A stretch of DNA of 64,000 nucleotides from a virus, in the IMG/VR virus record IMGVR_UViG_3300008050_000027, positions 29,670 to 93,669 of that record. One strand, given 5' to 3'. The notes under the pieces were generated by a model. That model was not told the origin of the DNA and did not search any database. It worked only from the letters and a program-made list of their open reading frames with translations. Positions 59,598 to 64,000 of the stretch are shown piece after piece. The first letter of the stretch is position 1, and each line of letters opens with the position of its first letter. Position numbers and translations under genes: made by a program.

Positions 59598-61217
59598 TCA
59601 GGCACGTGAGGCGGCCCACTTGACATCTATGTCTTCATCTTTCAAAAGTGCGAACAGAACATCATCTGGTGTGTTTTTATTGAGTCCTACACATGTCTTA
59701 ACTGAACTATTGGGATCTTTCGCAAGTACCCTTAATATATCAGGTGATATATTGGGGTTATTCGCTAAACCCCACCTAACTCCTGCGGCTTTATCTTTTA
59801 TAAGAGCTTTTAAGACATCACCCGGCGTGCGGTGGTTCATCGCCACCGCACGCCGGACATTTGCACCTGGGTCTTTTGAAAGTTCTCTTAAAGTCTCAGG
59901 GGGCATATTATTGGACGCAGCATTTTGCCTTGTCTGGTGATCGTTATCTTTTGCAAGCTCTTCCAGGGAGTCGGGAGGTGTATTTGGGTTTGATGCTATA
60001 CCACGTTTAGTCTGTTTATCTTTACTTTTCACAAGTTCTCTCAAAGTATCAACTGGTATATTTGGGTTAAGTAATGTATTGTACCGTGTAGTTTCATCAG
60101 GATCTTTCGCAAGCTCTTTTAAGGAATCAACTGGTGTATTTGGGTTTGATGCTGCGCAATGCCTAACCGTTGCATCTTTATCTTTTGCAAGTTCTCTCAA
60201 AGTATCAACGTGTACGCTTGTATTATAAGCTACATCTTGTCGAATGCGGACATCTTTGCTTTTTGACATTTTTGAATAGTGGTGGTTATTTAAAACAATA
60301 ATATAATCTTGAACGTCTTTTGTTGGCTTTAAGCCAGCAATATTCTTGAATTGATTTGTAGTTGCGACGAATGCGGGTGGTCTTAAGCCCTGAGCGAATT
60401 TTTTAAATCTTGGAACTGACGTTACTGCTTTCTTGATATCTCTTATTGCTGGGTGGACGTCATCGATTGCACGGCTCATTTCGATAGCCGCATGTATCTT
60501 GGGCCATTCATCACCAAAAGCTTCCTGGAAATCAAACTGCTGATTATTTTGGTTAACAGTCATTTCATTCGGGTGTGATGGTTGTACCTCACCGCCGATT
60601 GTTCCGATTGACCACTTCTTATTTTCGTCATGTTTATCAAGAACATAATAAAGTGATGTTGTACCTTCTAAAATATAGCTATAAAATAGATTCTCGCCCT
60701 TTGTTCTTGCAGTGCACCATGTTGTGCCCTTTCCGATTGCACAAGAAGCCTGGATGCTTCTTGGCATCAGAACAATAAAGTTGTCTGACTCATAAACTTT
60801 GTCAGCATCGCCAGATGCTGCCTTGAAGTCTATCTTAGAGTCATCAGGAAGCTCTTCAAGCTTCCTGTGTAAATCACCGGCCGTTCTATAACTATTAATG
60901 TCTGCGTCTTTTCCCTTTAGCTTCTGTCTGCTTTTGGCGCCATCAAAAGAAATAATGAGGGGCGAAATGTCTCTTAAAGGTTCTTGATTTGAACGTGAAA
61001 CACGTTCAAGCCACATAAGATATTGTCTTAGTTTGGCTTGAGGTAGAGCTTGAAGTTTTTCTAAAACTTCATCCCACTCTTCTGGAGACCTGTTAGATTT
61101 TGCTTTGACATCATCAATCGCACCTTCTGAGAGTAATTGTCTGGCTAGGTCTTTTATGCGGGCCTCTACCAGCTGATTTGAAATTATTTCCCGGAGTTCT
61201 CTAATCGTGATGAGCAT
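59598..61217 (-). CDS. Tagged LRV-repeat protein (family copy 2)
   Basis: A 539-residue protein. Residues 1-31 are the tag MLITIRELREIISNQLVEAR, IKDLARQLLSE, with Gly next (cleavage-type L-S-E/G). Then PEEWDEVLEKLQALPQAKLR, a linker (SRSNQEPLRDISPLIISFDG), and a conserved domain with IQASCAIGKGTTWCTARTKG (about 165-185) and YSYILEGTTSLYYVLDKHDE. From about 335 the protein is leucine-rich-repeat-variant (LRV) units of about 24 residues: SNPNTPVDSLKELAKDPDET, NPNIPVDTLRELVKSKDKQ and so on, seven or more. Related to the genes at 31084 and 61880. The WCTA domain is of unknown function. Confidence 0.8.
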   Translation of the reverse strand: MLITIRELREIISNQLVEARIKDLARQLLSEGAIDDVKAKSNRSPEEWDEVLEKLQALPQAKLRQYLMWLERVSRSNQEPLRDISPLIISFDGAKSRQKLKGKDADINSYRTAGDLHRKLEELPDDSKIDFKAASGDADKVYESDNFIVLMPRSIQASCAIGKGTTWCTARTKGENLFYSYILEGTTSLYYVLDKHDENKKWSIGTIGGEVQPSHPNEMTVNQNNQQFDFQEAFGDEWPKIHAAIEMSRAIDDVHPAIRDIKKAVTSVPRFKKFAQGLRPPAFVATTNQFKNIAGLKPTKDVQDYIIVLNNHHYSKMSKSKDVRIRQDVAYNTSVHVDTLRELAKDKDATVRHCAASNPNTPVDSLKELAKDPDETTRYNTLLNPNIPVDTLRELVKSKDKQTKRGIASNPNTPPDSLEELAKDNDHQTRQNAASNNMPPETLRELSKDPGANVRRAVAMNHRTPGDVLKALIKDKAAGVRWGLANNPNISPDILRVLAKDPNSSVKTCVGLNKNTPDDVLFALLKDEDIDVKWAASRA

Positions 61218-61246
61218 ATACGATAACTATTGCACACACACACGAA

Positions 61247-61822
61247 TTATGCAGGATCACCCAGCCCTAGATTGCAAGCCTCAGCAATAACGTAAGCATC
61301 AACTTTATCCAAACAATATGGCTGAACTTTCTTATTCCTATTCAGCTCCCAAACTTCATGCTTAAAAACTGAGTTGGAAAGATATTCAAACGTCTGCTCT
61401 TTTTGATTCTTACCTCCAGCTTTCTTCTTTGATAGTAATGGAATACCAATTGCTTTACGTGCCGCTGTTGCGTCTATATAGATTGGGTCAATTAAAAACA
61501 GTTCACGTGCAAAATATGATACCATGATGTTAAATTTTGCAAGCAAAGCAATCGTGTTCGCAGATGACATACCACGTCTGAATTTCTTTACTGGATCTTC
61601 TATCGCTAGTTTCGTTATTGAGAAGTTGTATAAATCAATGTCATACTTTAGAGCTTTTAATGATTCTTTCGTGATGTCAACTTTACCCCAGAAACCAGAT
61701 TTAACTTTTCTAAGGTCGATATAACCCATTTTAGCCGGATACGATAGAAGCAGATTCGATTCTTCTAATATAGACCATCCGATTACGCTTGTGCTAACAT
61801 CTAACGCCAGTATATAGCTCAT
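61247..61822 (-). CDS. RuvC-like Holliday junction nuclease
   Basis: A 191-residue RNase H-fold nuclease. The first strand is YILALDVSTSVIGWSIL with catalytic Asp8. KLAIEDPVKKFRRGMSSAN has the second acidic residue (about 75), and CLDKVDAYVIAEACNLG (about 170-186) has the C-terminal acidic pair. This order matches RuvC-like resolvases. It sits between two LRV genes, 29 bases after copy 2, in the recombination region with gp46/47. Likely resolves branched replication intermediates in place of T4 gp49. Confidence 0.75.
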   Translation of the reverse strand: MSYILALDVSTSVIGWSILEESNLLLSYPAKMGYIDLRKVKSGFWGKVDITKESLKALKYDIDLYNFSITKLAIEDPVKKFRRGMSSANTIALLAKFNIMVSYFARELFLIDPIYIDATAARKAIGIPLLSKKKAGGKNQKEQTFEYLSNSVFKHEVWELNRNKKVQPYCLDKVDAYVIAEACNLGLGDPA

Positions 61823-61879
61823 GCATAATAATACACATAGGTTTGCTGGATGGTAAATTACCTGTGTATGTCTTTGCTG

Positions 61880-63343
61880 CTAATAATTATTGTCTGCAGC
61901 AAATTTCACAGAATCATTTTTATCTTTTCTAAGCATAACAACAATTTCATCTGGTGTCGAGAGATTTTCGGCGACGTTGCGCCTGACACCTGCGTTACTA
62001 CTCTTTGCTAAAATTTCGTAAATGTCAAATCCGAGGGCCGGTCGGCGTGATAGTGTGGAGGTAACAAATGGAATATCATTTGTCGCAAGTATCTTAAAAA
62101 CTTCATGCGAAGCATTTTTATTATTTAAGACAGCATACTGGATCGATTGGTTGGGACGTTTGGCAAGCATGGTGATTGTTTTCGGATCTGTAACAGTCAT
62201 TGCAGCTTGAGCTAGAAGATCTTTATCATCGCCGTCTATAAATGTCATTAATACTTGCTCGGGTGTCGAAGGGTTACGAGCAACGCCGCGACGCACAAAC
62301 CAGTTATCATCAGAAGCCAATGTAGCAAGAAGCTCTGGAGGTGTGCGAGAACTATGAGATGCTTCTTCTCGCACACCCTCATTTTCGCTTGTTGTCATCT
62401 TTGTTAAAGCCGGTATTATAATTTCGTTGGTATAATCACTAACTTCACCAGATAATTTATTACCTGCTGATTCTAATGAACTCAATAAAGCTAAAATTGC
62501 TGGGACTCGCATGCCTTTAACGAGCTTTTTAAATCTTGAGACTGACGTTACTGCTTTCTTGATATCTTTTATTGCTGGGTGCTCTTTTACTTTTTTTGAA
62601 TGCAGTGTAATAGCATTTATAATGTCTTCTTCTTCTTCTTCGAACTCAAAACTAAAATCAAAATCATCGTTATCTTCGTCAACTGTTACAGAACCATACT
62701 CAGGCTCTTGTACTTCGCCATTGACTGCCCCAATTGACCACTTTCTTTTTTTATCATGCTTGTCAAGAACATAATAAAGAATGACGCCATCATTTATTAT
62801 GTAATTGTAAAATAAGTTCTCACCTTTGGTCCTTGCTGTGCACCATGCCGTGCCGCGCCCAAGCGCGCACGAAGCATCAAGGCTTCGGGGCATCAAAACA
62901 ACAAAATTGTCTGATTCATAAACTTTGTCAGCATCGCCAGATGCTGCCTTGAAATCTATCTTAGAATCATCAGGAAGCTCTTCAAGCTTCCGATGAAGAT
63001 CCCCAGGGGTCTTATAGGCGTTAATATCTGTGTCTTTTCCCTTTAACTTCTGCCTGCTTTTAGCTTTGTCGAAAGAAATGATTAAAGGTGAAATATCTCT
63101 TAGGGGCTCTTGATTTGAACGTGAAACACGTTCAAGCCACGTGAGGTATTGTTTTAGTTTAGCTTGGGGGAGGATTTGAAGTTTCTCGAAAACTTCATCC
63201 CATTCTTCAGAATGTCTATCAGATCTTGCTTTAATGTCATCAATGGTGCCTTCTGTAAGAAGGCAATTTATTAGCTCTTTCAAGCTAGTTTCTACCAGCT
63301 GATTTGAAATTGCTTCCCGAAGTTCTCTAATCGTGATGAGCAT
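61880..63343 (-). CDS. Tagged LRV-repeat protein (family copy 3)
   Basis: A 487-residue protein. Tag: MLITIRELREAISNQLVETS then LKELINCLLTE, followed by Gly, the same length (31) and register as copies 1 and 2. The shared middle runs SEEWDEVFEKLQILPQAKLK, LRDISPLIISFDKAKSRQKL and LDASCALGRGTAWCTARTKG. It ends in fewer and more diverged LRV units (NPSTPEQVLMTFIDGDDKDL; NENLSTPDEIVVMLRKD-like). An acidic stretch FDFSFEFEEEEEDIINA is unique to this copy. The three paralogues differ mainly in their repeats, which suggests changing binding partners. Confidence 0.8.
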   Translation of the reverse strand: MLITIRELREAISNQLVETSLKELINCLLTEGTIDDIKARSDRHSEEWDEVFEKLQILPQAKLKQYLTWLERVSRSNQEPLRDISPLIISFDKAKSRQKLKGKDTDINAYKTPGDLHRKLEELPDDSKIDFKAASGDADKVYESDNFVVLMPRSLDASCALGRGTAWCTARTKGENLFYNYIINDGVILYYVLDKHDKKRKWSIGAVNGEVQEPEYGSVTVDEDNDDFDFSFEFEEEEEDIINAITLHSKKVKEHPAIKDIKKAVTSVSRFKKLVKGMRVPAILALLSSLESAGNKLSGEVSDYTNEIIIPALTKMTTSENEGVREEASHSSRTPPELLATLASDDNWFVRRGVARNPSTPEQVLMTFIDGDDKDLLAQAAMTVTDPKTITMLAKRPNQSIQYAVLNNKNASHEVFKILATNDIPFVTSTLSRRPALGFDIYEILAKSSNAGVRRNVAENLSTPDEIVVMLRKDKNDSVKFAADNNY

Positions 63344-63455
63344 GTAGTATTATATATTGACGTTACATCGTAAATCATTGAATTTTATGCCTTAGTACCC
63401 AATACATATGAGGTTAAAGTTAACTAGATGATGATACATGAACACTGGTGAAACA
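63344..63455. other. Intergenic gap, nothing recognised
   Basis: A 112-bp AT-rich gap between the primase gene and LRV copy 3. No promoter, terminator or short gene was identified. Confidence 0.4.
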
Positions 63456-64000
63456 TCAGGATATATACCCCAGCCCGCCTAAAAATTTATTAACCTCACC
63501 CTGTGACATTTCTCCAAGATCGCCAAATTCTTCTGGGATTGTATGAGCTTTGTTACCATATTTTGCTAGCTTTGCTCCAGCTTTGCCCTTATCCAATATA
63601 GCAATCAATGGTCGGTTCAAGGCCATAAAAAATGATTTTAAGTAGTGGGGATCGTTAGATAACACAGCGATACAAGGGAACCCAGCATTTAAGATTTTGA
63701 TCGCATCAAAAATACCTTCAGTTATGAATATTGTAGCAGTAGACAGCTCAAGATACTCAAGACCCCAAACAAGAAGCTTTTTCTTGCCTTTTCTACGGAG
63801 TGGATCACCTTCCAAACCGGCATACGTAAAGTATTTTAGTTCACTCTTGCAAGTTACGCCTTCTATGTGTAATGATTTTGCTCGTGCTGGATTATATTGT
63901 TGGTAACCTGCAAGTTGTCCTGACATGTTCCAGATCGGAAACGTCGCTATACCCTCTATCTCATTCAAATACACATTAATAGATGTTGTGTCAACCCCCC
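63456..64000 (-). CDS. Toprim primase, partial
   Basis: The frame is open across the window end (GVDTTSINVYLNEIEGIATF), so the start is outside. The visible 181 residues contain the Toprim domain: KKKLLVWGLEYLELSTATIF then ITEGIFDAIKILNAG (catalytic Glu and aromatic/Asp pattern), PCIAVLSNDPHYLKSF, and IAILDKGKAGAKLAKYG in the place of the usual D-x-D. There the second Asp appears as Gly, which is odd. The N-terminal part (FPIWNMSGQLAGYQQYNPA) is also typical of phage DnaG-type primases. It would make primers for lagging-strand synthesis. Confidence 0.75.
   Translation of the reverse strand, partial: GVDTTSINVYLNEIEGIATFPIWNMSGQLAGYQQYNPARAKSLHIEGVTCKSELKYFTYAGLEGDPLRRKGKKKLLVWGLEYLELSTATIFITEGIFDAIKILNAGFPCIAVLSNDPHYLKSFFMALNRPLIAILDKGKAGAKLAKYGNKAHTIPEEFGDLGEMSQGEVNKFLGGLGYIS

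Noticed and set aside
1-64000. tRNA, rRNA, CRISPR array or insertion sequence
   Set aside because: The gaps were read by eye: no tRNA cloverleaf, CRISPR-like direct repeats, transposase or terminal inverted repeats were seen. A dedicated tRNA scan was not possible.

Overview
The window is a continuous piece of a T4-like (Myoviridae-type) contractile-tailed phage genome, with almost every gene on the minus strand. The evidence is a nearly full T4-type virion set: large terminase, portal, prohead protease, scaffold, major capsid protein, gp13- and gp14-like neck proteins, a probable sheath stabiliser, two tail sheaths, a tail tube, a gp26-like chaperone, a tape measure and baseplate proteins. 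gp46/gp47-like recombination proteins and a Toprim primase are also present. Sequence divergence and extra genes place it far from T4 itself. A host with a Sec system (probably a Gram-negative bacterium) is inferred from a phage protein with a signal peptide. I saw no tRNA gene, rRNA, CRISPR array or insertion sequence.

Layout, read in the direction of transcription (64000 to 1). 64.0-56.2 kb: replication and recombination genes (primase, RuvC-like nuclease, gp47 and gp46) interleaved with two long leucine-rich-repeat-variant (LRV) proteins. 55.9-41.6 kb: head module (terminase, portal with two inteins, protease, scaffold, capsid), closed by a strong terminator. 41.5-35.0 kb: accessory block with a homing endonuclease, an array of small overlapping paralogues, a ClpP-like protease and a zinc-finger protein. 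35-20.5 kb: neck, tail sheaths and tail tube, with a third LRV gene and a cluster of small tagged proteins. 20.4-12.4 kb: accessory block with a broken homing endonuclease, a MORN-like gene, an NAD salvage operon, an exported beta-helix protein and a kinase-like gene. 12.2-0 kb: tail chaperone, tape measure, baseplate and fibre-like genes.

The most interesting pattern is a set of proteins of otherwise unrelated design that share an N-terminal peptide of 14-31 residues ending in L/I-x-E followed by A or G. This matches the T4 capsid-targeting sequence and gp21 cleavage rule, and the phage encodes a gp21-like protease. I infer that these proteins (three LRV proteins, several small proteins and perhaps the kinase-like one) are packed in the head, trimmed, and possibly injected into the host as effectors.

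Other points of note: two related inteins only 11 extein residues apart in the portal; the Mre11/gp47 cap domain fused to the gp46 ATPase while the gp47 catalytic domain is a separate ORF; a +1/-2 frameshift at a T7 run in the tail chaperone; a perfect 15-bp hairpin that buries the start codon of the exported protein; and tandem sheath paralogues. Five single-base reading-frame breaks occur in 64 kb. At least some may be assembly indels, so raw reads should be checked before any is treated as biological.
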